From the NCBI GenBank assembly GCA_907165065.1, contig OU015528.1:39733515-39797514 (forward strand): 64,000 nucleotides of DNA, written 5' to 3'. This document shows, piece after piece, positions 1 to 14,700 of the stretch. The notes beneath the pieces were generated by a model that did no database searches, was not told the DNA's origin, and saw only the letters and a program-made list of their open reading frames with translations. Source of the stretch: Caprimulgus europaeus. Its lineage: Eukaryota > Chordata > Aves > Caprimulgiformes > Caprimulgidae. The translations under genes and the position numbers were made by a program. Positions within the stretch are counted from its first letter, which is position 1; each line of letters starts with the position of its first letter.

Positions 1-2573
1 AAAACCCTTAAAAATAACAGTAAAAATATGAGAAATATGTCTCAATTATACTTTTCCACTTACAAATGCATGATCACAAATTAAGCAATTTTGTCAGTGG
101 TACACTGACGTCAGTGCATATGTTTATATTTGGAAGATTAATGCTTTACTTAAAAATTTTCTTACACAAAAAATAGCATTTTGACTTGAGTCATAGAATA
201 TGCTTTAGTAGGGTGTCTATATTGCCATAGTTTGTTGTGTAAAATCTTGTTAGTGCTGAGAACAGCAATGCATAACTGTGGGTAGTTGTAAATGCTTCTT
301 TGGACCTACTCTTTTTAAGAAAGCATATAGAGGTTTTATTTATCAGACACCTTTCAGTTTGGGAGGGTTTTTTGTATGTGTTTTTTCATCTTCATGTTCA
401 CTGTCAGATTTATCTCCTCTTATCATTCATCTTTGTCACTTGTAGAAGTTACTTCAGAACTCCATTGATAGCTAAGTAGAGTCCCTAACTAACGCACTCC
501 AGCTGCACATGGCAAATTGCTAAGAGCTACCTATGTAAAGGTTCTCCACAAATCTTGCTGAAACCATATGTTTTTCAACAGAATGCTTTTTCCCATATAC
601 TGCTACAGCTGTTGTTGTTTGCATTATATGTAAAACAGACAATATCTTCTGGAAATGTGCAGAAGACTTTCATGCTTATTTTTAATTCTGCATGTGTGCA
701 GAAGAAACATTAAAATGCCATCTGTTTGTAGTACGTTATTCCCTCTCGTTAATGTTTCTGTGGGATTGCATTTGGTAGTTCCAGAATAGATTGTGATCCA
801 TTGTATGCAGCCTTGGTATGTCTGTTCTAAATGACATTCAATCTAATTAAACAAGACAGATGAGGACAAGAAGATGTAGAAAAGGTGCTTTGTACAACAT
901 GCAGAATATGAAATTTCCAGATCCTGTATTAACTCCTTGCCTTTTCTTACTGTATGTGAAGTCACTCCAGACTAATTTAGTGCTTTTGAAGTTTCCAGTA
1001 CTGCTATGCTGATAGCTTAAAAGTGGAGATTTAAGGACTGCTCTTGTGAGGAAGTCTTGGAAGCTGTCGTTAACATGTCTGAAACGAAATTATTTTGATA
1101 CCACTAGGTGGTGCTGGTTCCTTTTTTATTTTTATCCAAGCATAAAAGAAAATATAGACCAGGATCTTGCAGTCAGGGTAGCATGTCGTGGGCATGTTTG
1201 AAATTCTTTCAGAATAATTAAAGATTTGTGTATTTATTTCCTAAAGCACAGTTTTGAAGCTACAGTATGGGACATTTGTTTTAGATTTAGGATGATATCG
1301 CTTTAATATCAGGCGATTGTGTTATTTCCACTAGACGCTTTCCATTTTTAAATTACTAGGATTTGAAGGTCTATATTTGATTTATTTTTTTTAAATGTAC
1401 TGCTAGTTTTGGCGTTTAATTTTTTACTTCTGTTTTCTCTTTAGCATTCATTTTCTTTTTAAATTCCTCTTCTGTATTCTCAATAATCTATGGTGCAAAC
1501 TGGTCTCCAGTCTCGTAATCCAGTTCATTCTCGGAGGTCAATCACAAAGACATTTACCTCTGAAAAGCTCATTCAGCTTCCTTTTGGGAACATGGGAAGT
1601 TTTGGGTGAGATAAAGATGAGACAAAGTATTACTTCAAATAATCCTGTGAAGAATACATGAAAGAAAAGTAAATTCAGAAATTCCTTATTTTAGATATGT
1701 TTTGTGAAGGGTGTCCCTTTGAAGGAATTTTGCTACAGAGATACAGGAAAACTACTTGGACCTGTAGCAAGTCAGATATATCAGTGCCATTGCAGAACAT
1801 CTAGCAAGTGTAAGACTGTGGAAATACAGTATGATTTTTGTCCTAAGGGATGATTTGGGAAAAATTCTGTGAAAGAAACAGAAACTGACAGGAACCTTTG
1901 TGTCTTTTTGGGGTAGAGATCACACACATTTTTGCTTTTTACATTAGCTGACAGGAGTAAGTTTGTTGAGAGTGTAATGGCTATAGAAGTATAGCTTTAT
2001 ACTTAAAGGCACTAAATTTTCTTTATAAATTTCTTCATAAAAAATATTTTATAACATAATTACTTAAACAAGATGCACTTAAAAGTAGAGGTGGTATTGT
2101 CCTAAGTTTTAACACAATTTGTTCTCACTTTGCTGATAACTTGGAAAAAAACCAACACTTTAAAAATGAAATAACAGAAATTAACTTTTAAACATAAATA
2201 ATATTTCCATTCTGAAGGTGACTTTAAGAGAGCTGTTAGCATTTCACAGAGCCCATAGGTTTTGAGTAGCAGTTATAAAGTTCTTAAAGCATAGTAAGTA
2301 TAGCTTATCACTAAAAGAATGTTTTATTCCAAAAGAAGTGCTGAAGGGGTTATGAACTGTTGTTATTGATGGGTTAAAAGGAGCAGAAATTTGTGAACTG
2401 TAGGCATTGTATATTTGATAAGGTCAAAATGCAGTAATTATTTGTAAACCTTACAAATTAATTGTTACTACAGAGAATATAAAAGTATGGAAAGTTCAGT
2501 TTCCTTAGTACTTGAAAACCATGAGGTTTTTATTTCATTATAGCTTAATTTATCTAAAATCTTTAATTTTCAG
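1..2573 (+). other. Intron (3' part) upstream of LRRIQ1 exon a
   Basis: AT-rich non-coding sequence ending in the pyrimidine-rich acceptor of the first visible exon. No further LRR exon, promoter or recognised repeat was found. One short open stretch flanked by splice-like sites at 1507-1607 was considered and rejected because it has no LRR pattern. Confidence 0.7.
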
Positions 2574-2767
2574 GTGGTTTGGAGTCATTGAAAAATCTTC
2601 AACAATTAATTGTGGACCATAATCAATTAATCAGCACAAAAGGTCTTTGTGAGGCACCTACTCTCATTCACCTAGACTGCTCTTTTAATCATCTCACACA
2701 AGTTGAAGGCATTGAGAATTGTGGCCTTCTTCAAATTTTGAAGTTGCAAGGCAATAACCTCCAGGAG
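2574..2767 (+). CDS. LRRIQ1: LRRIQ1 exon a: three leucine-rich repeats
   Basis: The exon follows a TTTTCAG acceptor and ends at GAG before GTAAAA. It opens with the last two bases of a split codon (phase 2) and closes in phase 0. It encodes residues 1-64. Repeat cores are visible at [22 protein letters not shown] and [11 protein letters not shown], each with the asparagine expected at the LRR turn. The frame stays open past the donor to 3010, but the LRR pattern stops at 2767, which fixes the donor. This is the first exon of the gene that I can find in the window. Confidence 0.95.
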
Positions 2768-5700
2768 GTAAAAGCTTTTAATTCAGTTCCTGTTGTGCAT
2801 GCATCTTTTTCAACAGTCATATTTTTCAGAATGCTCATTATATACTCTTTGTTTGCTGTGGGATATTTCATGCTCTTAGGTAGGCTTTTTTCCCCTACTA
2901 GAGGAAGATTTTTTCAAACATACAAATGGCTAGCAGTTAAGTGTTTTATTTCTTCTAAGTCCTTGAAGAATTGGCCCCTCAGTAATTATATTTCCTTCCT
3001 TTGTTTGTAGCATCTAGTCTTCAGTTTCTATTATATGATGCTGATTCTTTGTTTAAAGTGCAACAAAGTATTATTTTCATTACATGTAAGTAATAGTTCA
3101 GATTGATTTGATGTATGCTGATCCTCCAACAGTTGAAGTTTATGCTGCAGCATTTAAAATAGGAAAGTAGTTTGCTAACTGTACACTGAGTCGTATTTAC
3201 CGAGAATTATTCTCTTATGAATCCAAAAGAGGAAAACTATTGTCAATAAGCAGCAAATAACTGCATGAATAAAATCATAAGACTGTGGCTTATGAGCTCT
3301 TGGCTTTTTTTTTTTTTTATTTATGTTGACTTTTCAGACTTGGTAGAAGACATTAAAAAATACTTACCACCTGATAGGTAGAAATTATGTGTGACAACTG
3401 TTACATGCATAATAAGGAAATGATACATATATCCAAAATGTGTTTTTTGCTTGTACTTAGTAATGATTTATGAAAAGCATCTGGTAAGCATTCCATTGTT
3501 GTGTCTCCAATTTATATTAATTTTAAATAACCATTTTTTTTCTATTTAGCTTCCAATACTGGAAAATCATGTTCTCCTAAGAGAACTATATTTGGATGAC
3601 AATAGCATTTCTGCTATGAGAATGCTTTCTTTGTATTGGTTGCCTCTATTGCAGATTCTTTTACTGTCTCAAAATAGGTAAGCAAGAAACATTCTTCCAC
3701 TTACGAAACTGATGCAGAAGAATTTACTAACATAGCGCTTATCTGAAAACTGTAATTCTTAGTATGGTTAGAATATCACTATTTCCAGATATTCTTTGAA
3801 AATGGGTGGTTGACATGTAATGACATCGGCTACCTTTAGCTAAGAAAATTTGAAACAGGATTAACTATGAAAAGTATTTCTTTCTATTAGATGTTATATG
3901 AAAATGATTTTTCAACATTGTGGCATTATTAAGACCATGGTGTTTCTTTTTTTTTTCTTTCTTTAGCAATTTTTTCTAGAGTATGTCTGTCAAACTTCAT
4001 ATTTCACAGCTAGCTTATTCAAAGCAGACTTTGAAAGCTATGTTAAGTGCAACTACTAGAGTTAAATAGGACACATGAGAATGATGGTTTTTATTTTATA
4101 TACATATGTTCCTTCTCTCCAAAACAAGCATATTTGCTTTAATTTTTCACTCTTATGGTTCAGTTTGAAAGATACAAAATAAAAAAGAAGGATCAAGACA
4201 AGTAGCATAAAACTCAGTACTCTGTAATTAGCTTTATGTTCATATTCTAAATTAATCTGTACATCTGTAGAATAAGAATGACCAGATAGTCAGGAGTTAA
4301 AATTATTTCCCCACTTCCTGTATCTCAATTAAAATTCTGCTAAAAAAATAAGGAGCAATTATTAAAATTTACAACATGTTATTTTCTGTACTGTGACCAT
4401 TTTGCTCTGAACAAGATTGATCTCAGATAAACAAGTAGAATATATTCTGTCACACAGAATATACACTCTGAACTAGTCACTTGAGTCTCCTGTTAGTGAA
4501 AGAGGAGATGCTTTTAGAGTGTGATTCATCTGACATTTTTAGCCATTTGCTTTGAGACTAATCATACCCTGCAAGTGCCTGTTCACCTTCATTGACTGTT
4601 AGCAGAGTCAAAATGACCAGCTCTGTGGGTGTCTACGTTTGAACAGATGAATCCCATCCTATATGACATTTAGTTCAGCAGAGTCAACTGTCGTTGGAAG
4701 CCTGTCTGTAAGACTGAGTTCTATTATTATAAGGAATGTCCTTCCTGGAAAATTAATATTAATTGAATATTATTATGCAACCTATATTGTTTTCATATTA
4801 TCTCTGTTGAAGTAGTATGCATGTAAACTCTTGGATGTAAATATAATACCTAGCTATATTTACAGAATGTAATCTTCAGGTTGCTGGGCTTTTAGGTTTG
4901 GGGAGGGGCGGTTTGTTCTTTTACTAATGCTTCTGGACTTTGGAGAAGGTGCTTCCAGCCTGTGATTAACAAGAGTATTATTAGTTGTTAGATTCTGAAT
5001 CACTTGTACTGATTTAGTTATTTTTCTTTGTGTTTTGGAGGTTTTTTTTTCTTTTTCACCTTTTTGTGCAGCAATAATGTGACTACTGCCTTGTAGTTTC
5101 ATCCTCTTCCTCCACTTTGTTTTTTGTTAGCATTAAGGTGTAGCTGTGCTGTGTGTAATAAAAAGTTTGCAAAACTGCTTGAAGACCTCATGCCTGCTAG
5201 GCAGAGAACAAACTTAGGAGCACAGTCTCAGGCATAGCTTGAATGTTGCCTCTGGATCTAGGTTTTGCTGGACTGGCCATGTAGATGTACCTTGCGTCGC
5301 TCACCTATCCCATGATCTTACAGTTTTTAATGTCCATTATAGTGCTCACTCTGGTTTTCCAGTGGCCAAACTGAGACGCACTGTTTGGTCCACTGAGTGT
5401 TTCTTCTGCTGAACTGGGAGAAAGCACAGATTTTGCATCATCAAACTGGGTGTGCTGAAAATAAACACATACCTCCTCCACAAACAATTCCCTTTCTTTT
5501 CTTGATGTATCTGTAGCTTATCTCAAATCTTTGTGAGAAACAGGACAAGATAGCCTTAAATGCATACTAAAAGCTTCAAAATTCCTAGCATTTCAGTAGC
5601 CTGCTCTGTTGCACTCACTTTATATACACTTATAAGCAGCTCCATATGTGTGTGCTATAGCATAAGTAACTCAATGTTCTATAGAAACAGTGAATGTAAT

Positions 5701-8700
5701 GGAGTAAGCTGTTGAAAGAAAAGCTGTTTCTTTACTTTCATCCTACAGCTAGTTCAGTTTTGTGATTTTTTTTTTTATTTTTTTTTTTTAAGTGTGCACT
5801 GAGTGCCATTTCCTTTTTAGTGATTGCAGGAAGCCCATAGAATGGTAATGCTGTGAATCTATATTCTTTCTAAAAGTGAAGTACCGTGAAAAGAAAATTC
5901 TTACACTAATTTACATTATTTGTTTTATTCCTAATATATTTCGTCTGTATCATAAATGAGAAATTGCCAAAGATAAAACTCAAAAATTTAATTGTTTTAA
6001 ATCTACAGTCTAGCAACAAAGAATTATAATATAACAGGTAGTGATTAACTCCTTCAAATATAAAAATGGCAGCTATTTCACCACTACTGCTTTTATTAAG
6101 TGTTTTATTGTGACTTTCACATGTAAAGCATATGACTCGGTCAGTGTCCCGTTGGCCAAAGCCAATGATGAATATCCTCTTGACTTGCTTACTGCAGAAT
6201 TGGGACTGTTAGGATCTGTGCTCTATTTTATAGCAGCTGGACAATGCAACTGTTAAGTTAGTTTAAAAAAAGCACTTTTTTTTTTCTGTTGTGGAGAAAG
6301 ATTTAGGTGTAGGAGAGAGAAATCTTGCCCCTGGGACTAAAATTAATATATATTTAATATGTGTTAAGAGTTCATGTGGTATTTATGTTTATGTATGATC
6401 CCACTTAATTATGTAACTTGCTTGTTAATTGCTTGTTAACTTGTAACTTGTCTTTTTCATTTAAAAGTTTTACAGTGAGACACTAAAATCAATCTGCTGT
6501 TCAGTTAGCCATTACTTTTTTTTTTTTTGGCAACTTCAAAATAGACAAATCTATTGCTCTTAAAATTTCTGTTTTAATATGACATTGATATGGCAAAGTT
6601 ATTTTATTTTTTTGCTATCTTTTGTTTTTAATTAAGGTAACCTAAGTGTGATAGATAAAAATTTAATATTTAAAAAAATGCAATCATCTGCAAAAATTCC
6701 CCTTTTTTTTGGGAAACTAATTTGCCCATAATCAAATTCTTTGTGAACATGTTGAACCCATGTTTTTGCAACTAGGTACATACTATTCCTAAAAGGCTTA
6801 TATTACAGATGCTAAAAATTGAGCTCAAGTCTTTCTTAGTATGTATTGTTTTCTTTACTTAAATATATACAGTTTCTATGTTTTTAACTTAATTTCTCAG
6901 ATATAAGAGTTGAACTCACTGTCATTGCAAGCCATCATGTTTTGAGAATTTGACTACTTTTACAGAGTTGCCATAATAAATCTAAATGTCATTGAATATT
7001 GAAGTAAGTAAGTAATGAAGAAGCTATACTTATGTATAATGATTTTTCCTTACCCATCCTTACCAGTCAGGATTTTTTTAGCCGCTTTAGTAATTTCTTG
7101 CTGGTGAAAAGTACGTGGCACCATGGACCAGACAGTTCAAGTACTGCCTACTAGGGTATTAAAGAAACAAGTGGCTAACTGACAGATTTCCTACATTATA
7201 TGTGATTACTCCTTACAAATACAGTGACTATTGCAAACTAAAATATTTTTATTTTTAAAGAATGCAAAATAAATATGGATATTACTTAAAGATGTAGATT
7301 AATATAAATTTATTTTAAATTATTTTGCCCTCCTTCCTGATAACCTCTCATTAACATAAATGACAATTTTTCTGTGAAAAAGCAGATGTACAGCAGGATT
7401 TGGACCATCCTGAGAAGGAACTGCTATTTGTGTTCAGAAAAGGAACTTTTATTTTCTCTGATGCATACTTGCAAGTATTCTTGTCTTTTAAATCTTGTTT
7501 TCTGACATAGTTTCTGTGGCTTTATGTGTCCTGCCCTGCTATAACCTTAAATGGGAGCAGAAAGAGGAAGCTAGAGCTTGCTTTTTCGTGAATGTCTTTT
7601 ACTTTTGTGTCTTCTTTGTAATTTATATCTCTTTATGCCCAGGGCTAATGTGACAAGGTCAAGTAGTATTAAGTTTTCAGTAATGTCCTTTGTCTTTCTG
7701 GTTTGAATTTTCTTAGGGAAAAAATTAACAAAGAATGTCAGTAAAAGGAAAGCTATAGAATGACCGGGAAATGTTTTAACTCTAATAATGCCAGTGGCAG
7801 GCCAAGATAGTCCAGCAGATGATTTCTAATTCACCACAGCATATGCTGATAAAGATCCAGAGAACTCACTCACTATAAATAAAAAAATTAAGGCATTGTC
7901 TTTCATCCCTTGTGCAAAGTACGACATTTATTTCCTGGATTTTTCTGAATATGTGAATCTATAATCTGAATCATGGATTTTCAGTCTTTGCAGCTATACT
8001 GTTAGCCACTAATATCTATGATGATATTTCTACAAATATTAAATGTATTTATGTATTATTGACTGGTCATGATAACCTAAAATGCTGATATATGTTGTAA
8101 TATGTGCAGATCTACGTGGAAGGCAGGGACGTAATAGAACTAAATAGGAATAGAAACAGGACAACTTTACCATACGGTTTGAGAAAGAAATGGGAGTATA
8201 GTGATGCACACTCAATTGGCTTCATATCTGTTTCTCAGAATTTCCTATTAAAATATTATGTTGTCATATAGAAATAGTTGTCAACTGAACATAGAAGTGA
8301 TTTTATTTTTTTTTTTGTTTTAACTAGATTAAAGAATCTACCAAAATTTGGTCCAGATTTTGTGTACCAGAGTTAAATCCAGCTCTGTCTTTCAGCTGTA
8401 ATGCCTGTGCTGGAAACAAAACATAGTCATACATTTCAGCAACAAATAAGCATTTTTGACTCTGACCATTTTTAAACTTGTAGAGTGAGTGGTTTTCAGT
8501 TTTTTGCATGGTCATGTTTCTGACCATAAGAATTATGATTAATAGCTTTCAAAGACACTATAACCCTCAGAAAATAATGCTTTCCATTAAAATTAGCAGT
8601 CACAAAGTGACCACACACATTGCCATCAGTGTTACTGTTCTATCATTATGCTCAGGCTTTGTCCTTACAGGGGTGAAACAAGTTACCTAAATGTGTATTT

Positions 8701-11700
8701 TTTAAAAAAATATGTAGTTGACATAGTATGTGTTTACACATAAATGTTCTAGTTTTAGTTGAAGACTGGTTGGTTTGTTGGATTTATTTTTTTTTGCATC
8801 TTGATTTTAATTTTATCTCCCTCTTTCATATTTAACATAAAACAAAATAAACTTTTTAATCTGAAAGGTAATATTTTAAATATTACCTTTCAGATTAAAA
8901 AACCTGGCAGCTGACCAAACTGTTCAACATTCATTTTTAGTTGCATCAATGCAAGTTTGTAAGTAAAGAAACTTGAATAACACTAGATGCTGTTGTTTTA
9001 ATATTAGTGATAATACACATCTTAAGAGTCCAAAATCCTTCGTACAGATAGATGTCAGCTCAGTTTCTTTACATTTACTCTTCAGTATTACAAATAAGAA
9101 TTTTGTAATAGCTTTACTACTTCCTGTGCTTTATTGCACAAGAAAAGCTCTAATATGCAATAAGAAAAATTCTATAACTGTCTGTATAATAGACACCTAT
9201 TTGACACTGTATTACACAACTAGTAAGACAGAGGAAGCACTAAAAATATATTACAGGACAGTGCAGCCTTGACCTGTTAAGAAATACAACTGTGACAATG
9301 ATTTTGTTAGTTTTAGAATCTAGGAAGTAATGTGCTGAGTGGAGAAGAGAAACAAACTGCCAAGAAGTTTGAGCAATGAGAAATGAAGGAAGAGGAAAGA
9401 GGAAAAGCAGATTTTCTTTCTTCTCCAGAATCAGGGCCTTCTGCTAGTTTCATGCTAGCTATGGTGCCTGAAGAAAAGCCCACTGAGTTGTGTAAATTTT
9501 ATGAGACTTCAGATCCTCAGCACTAAATGCAAGAAACAGAAAGAAATATTTACCAGATAAAACTTCAATGAGTAAATATTAAAAACTGAGCTCCTGAGGA
9601 GACTTGCTTTCAAGTTAAAATTTCGGTAATTACTTCTAGCACCTTGGATAGCTAAATGAGTATTTTTTTACATAAATAAGTAAATTGTCGTAACTATAAA
9701 AGATTCTGGTGCCCTTCTGTTTATGAACTGCTGTTTTATTTAATTAAAAAAAACCCAACTGATGCACAGAATCAGACTCTACAACCAATCCTCTTCTTTT
9801 TTGTTCTTAGATTAACCGAACTTGTGCCTTTAAATTCATTTGTGTCTTTGGAAAAGCTGGATATCAAAAATAACTGCTTGTCAGGTGAGTTGTATGAAAA
9901 ACATAACCCCCCGTCCAAACAAGAACTTCGTAATTAAATTAAAAACTTATTTTAATTTAATTATTCTCATTTATTTATAAGAGACATTTACACAGAAAAC
10001 ATATAAATATTTTCCAAACATGGATGTTACAGATACTAATTATAACTATACTGTATAGGTAGCAGAATTGCTTGTAGTACTTCATGGTTCTGGTACATTT
10101 TACTTTTATGTAAAATTTCATGAGAAATAATATGGTTCTGCATTCAAATTTATATTTCATTTTCTTTCCAACTACAATACAGACCTTAAAGGTATCATTA
10201 CATGGTTAAGTGGCTGTCATAAACTAAGGGAGTTGTCACTCCATGGAAATCCTCTTCTCCAAGAAAGTAATTGGAGGTAAGAAAATAAATTAAGTTGCTA
10301 AATCAAAACAATAGAAATCAGCCAAAAACTTGGTGTATGTACATTAGTTAAATAGTAGAAATCACAGAATGGTAGGCATTGGAAGGGACGTGAGGAGATC
10401 ATCTAGTCCAACCCCCATGCTAAGGCGATTTCCCTACAACAGGTTGCACAGGAAAGCATCCAGGCAGGTTTTTAACATCTGCAGAGATGGAGACTCCATA
10501 ACCTCTCTGGGCAGCCTGTTTCAGCGCTCTGTCACCCTCACTATAAAGAAATTTTTCCTTAAGTTTGTATGGAACTTTTGGTGTTCCAGTTTTTGCCCAT
10601 TGCCCCTTGTCCTGCCACAGGGTACTACTGAAAAAAGCCTGGCCTCATCCATTGGTCCCCACACTTCAGGTATTTGTATAGAAATTGATAAGACCCCTCT
10701 CAGTCTTCTCCAAGCTGAAGAGTCCCAGCTCTCTCAGCCTTTCCTCATATGGGAGTTGCTCCAGGTCCCTAATCATCTTTGTGGCCTCCGTTGGACTCTC
10801 TCCAGAAGATCCCTGTCTTGAATTGAGGAGCCCAGAACTGGACACAGTATTCCAGATGTGGCCTCAGCAGGGCAGAGTATAGGCATAGGAGAACCTCACT
10901 CGAGCTGCTGGCCACGCTCTTTTTAATGCATCCCATGGTACTGTTGGCATTCTTGGCCACAAGGGCACACTGCTGACTCATGGCCAGCCTGCTGTCCACC
11001 AGCACACTCAGGTCCTTCTCCTCAGAGCTCCTCTCCCTAACCTGTACTAATGCACGCGGTTATGCCTCCTCACAAGGCAAGTATGAATACTACCACAAAT
11101 AGGTAGTTAATTTTATGAAAATAACAAATAAAATTAAGTTATGTGATCTTTACTTTATAAGAATTCCAGTTTATAGTTTTCTTTAAATGAAAATCTTGGT
11201 GTTTGACCTAGCACTTGAACCTTAATAACAAGCACTTTGTGCTAAAACTTGACAGTCATCTCTCTGCTCTGTTTAACTGTTATCCTAGATGGATTTTTTC
11301 TTTATGAAAATTTCTTTAGGCAAATGCAGAAATTATAAAGATCATATAGGCCTTCCTTTTTGTGCTGTTTATTTGTAAATGCTTCATTGTCCATTGATCA
11401 CAATATCTTATTTTTCATCATGAATTCCTGTTGTTCCTCTCTACTGACAAGTTTACCACCTTTGGTAACTTTAACTTTCTGACTGAGGTTTTGTATGACC
11501 TTTATTACACTACTTTACATTTTATTAAAACCTTTGCACAAAGACATGTTCATCCACTCAACCTTTTTCTCCTTCTCTTTCATCTACACTGTTTAAAACC
11601 TTTATTTTTTCTCTGATTATTGATCTTCTAATATCTGAAACCCTTAAAGCTGTCTGAGAGAATGCTTAGCAAAAATGAAGTAGTGCTGTTAATTTAATGT

Positions 11701-14700
11701 GAAGTGTTCTTTCATCTTCCTTAGAATTAATACTTTCTAATCTACAGGCCTTTAAGAGCGAAATGACAAATTGGAAATGCAATTTTAGATTTTTAGGTGA
11801 TGTTCCAGAATACATGTGTTGAAATGGTAGAGTATCTTTTAATGAACTTCCGTTAAGTGTACAAAGATGCATTTAATCAATAAGAATTTAAGTCATTACC
11901 AGCTCTTTCAGCTAAGGAAATCAAGTATTTACCTAGGAAGGTGCTGACATATTAAAATGTCAGAGGAAATGACACACAACAGTTGGACTTTCATTTTGAA
12001 TGTAATTAAAACAGGTGACTGAGATATTTTTATTAGAAAAATACTATATTTTTTTTTATAAACTTCGCAATTTGAAACAGTTTTCAGGCCATTTCTGTCA
12101 AAAGTGCTATCAAAAATTGTACTTTATAAAATTATTCTTTTTTAACCCATATGTAATCAGAGCCTTCTCTTAATTTACCACCTCTGAACAATTTCTTCTT
12201 AAACCACAGAAATATGCTTCCAGTACCAGCATGTATAGGTGCTCTTCCATTGCTGCTTTCCAGGTGTTCTAACAGTACAACACCATTGTATATAGTAGCA
12301 TATAAAGATGACTTTTACAAACATTTACTGTGGTGTTCATTTCTATAACGATCAAAATAATGTTGTATAATTTTGTAATTTCTAGTCAGTTAAAGGTGAC
12401 GCTTTACACAGCAATTTTGCACAAGAATGTGTTTAGATAAATTGTGTTCACATTTGATATATTAGATTGCCTAGTATAACAACAGCAAAGTTTGGGGTAT
12501 GTGTGTTTTGTTGTATGTGCTGTATTAAGAGAAAAAACAAAAACAAAACCACCCTTACATGTGTATTGTCTATTAGATCTTGGTACCAATTTTTGATTAG
12601 TATGCCAATGAGGGGAAAAAAAAAATGAAACTTTTTAGTTGGAAATGTTTGAGTAGTTTAAAAGATAGGTTGGTTGGTTTGGGTTTTTAATGAACAGACT
12701 AATTTGTACTCCCATGGTTCTTGCAGAAAATTTTGTGAATAAAATTCAGTGACTGTGACAATATTTTAAATTCTTGTTTGCATTGTTTTAATTCCCACTA
12801 TTTTACAGAATTGTTATTTCACTTGTAACCTGGAGGGGAAAAGCTTTCTGAATTCCAATTTAACTATAACAACCGACACTGTAGATTGCTTGACCCAATA
12901 GAGCTTTTATGATTAGACAAGAGATTCATTTGTCTAAAGGATTTAAAGTATGGGATACTATAAAATATGGATTTGCTGAATACAGCATTCACCGTAACTT
13001 CAGGCAATATGTTCCTTTGAACTTTACATAACCTCTTGATACCAACAAAGGAATTAGTTGTAAAATTTCCCAATCGGTTTTGTACTTTCATGTCCAGCCA
13101 GTGATAACACCAACAAAAGTGAAGTAGTAAGAAATTGCTTTTTAAAAATTAAACCCTGGGATCAGTCTGAGCACTCTTAGGGGAATGTGTTTCAATGCTG
13201 TAATGATTAATAGAGCCTCTTAAGTGACAGAATATTCACCAGGAAGTTTTCACTAAATGAAATATTGACTCAGCCCTTCACCAGGAGAAACCCAGCTGGA
13301 AAAACTAGTGTTGAGATCCCATAGCTATAAAACACAGTACTTCCAGCATCAATCAACTTTGATATGGCACTTTTTAAATGTATGACTATTCAACATCAGC
13401 TTTGCTAATTTCTCTCTATGTGTTCAGGGACTGTCTATCTAAACCCATCATTTTATTCCAAGTGTATTTCAGACAGTGTTATTCTTACGTTAATGGTCAG
13501 TAGAGAAGGAAAGTTTTCTATTTGCAAGAAACCTAATATACTATTCTGTTGAACTACATTTTGGAATATTCTAACTCAGTCATAGAAACTTTCTTTGGTT
13601 TTAAGCTTATTGTGTGTTGTCTGAGCTGAGTAATAGTCCTTTACCTCCACAGGGAATAGTCAGGGAGTTCTAAAATTTTGAAAACAGTATTATCTTTTTT
13701 GATAGTAAGGAGACTTACAGTCTACAATAAGTATTCTTTCAAGATTTCTTAAGTGTTACTTAAAACTATCTTAGTTAAAATAGTGAGGGTTGATGTATTG
13801 ATTCAAATAATTTTGCAGTCTTGAAATTTCAACAAATTTGGTCTGATGTAACAAATATGTGAAGCAAGGTTGCAGTACTAGGTTATATTTCACAATAACA
13901 TAAAAGAGAGAGCATTGACGATACTATTTTTTTTTTAATCCGTAGATAAATTTCTCATACATATTGTTTTCTTACATCAGTGGCCCCAGCTGTCCTTTTC
14001 ATAGCAGGAAATGTTATTTCTACTGTCTTCCCTTTCACTGACCCAAATTCAGTATTTCAAAAGTGGTTTGTTTTTGGTTTTGTTTTTGTTTTTTACCTGT
14101 CAGTCACACTGAATATTGTATTGCTTTGTGTGGTATATGCAGATGGTAAAGCAAGTAAGACTGACAATGTTTAGTATTCTGTGCAGTTTTTAAATCTAAA
14201 CCTTTTAATGTGTCAACAAAGTCAGTGCTGTATCTTACGCCTATGTCTTAGTTTGCTGTGCTGCCTGCTAATCAAATGCACTACAGGTCCCTATGCACAA
14301 GTGTGTCAAATTTTCCCGTTGTTTAAGTAGGTAAAATACTAGCTGTAGTGAATTGAGAATGTTACCGTTGCCCTCCCTGGGGTCAGTATTTCAGCAGTGG
14401 TCTTTATACCAAAGTATTAAGAAATCTTGCTAAGTTCTGTGGTTTATTAAGAATAAAGTTTTAGTTAATATATTAACATATGAAGTAAGGACAAATATAT
14501 ACAAATACTTAAAAGAACTATCATCATGTTCTGTCTTGTTATATGATTGTATCAATAAAATGGGAGTTTGAGCATTAGGATTTTTTTCATAAAACTAACT
14601 GTGACTTTTTATCTTCTAAGGCCTTCCTTGTGTAAGGTCCTTCCTAGTTTACAGTTTCTTGATGGTGAAATATTAAACTATCATACTTTACCCACAACCG

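Noticed and set aside
1507-1607. Possible extra upstream exon between CCAG and GGTGAG
   Set aside because: The frame that would join exon a has no leucine-rich pattern and meets a stop near its start, and a coding LRR exon is expected there.
2768-3010. Extension of exon a as a longer protein
   Set aside because: LRR similarity ends exactly at the GTAAAA donor and exon b continues the repeat in phase.
4860-5102. 80-codon lysine-rich minus-strand open frame
   Set aside because: Low-complexity composition from T/C-rich plus strand. No splice context or similarity.
10369-10882. Plus-strand open frames of 150 and 65 codons
   Set aside because: They are antisense shadows of a CR1 element.
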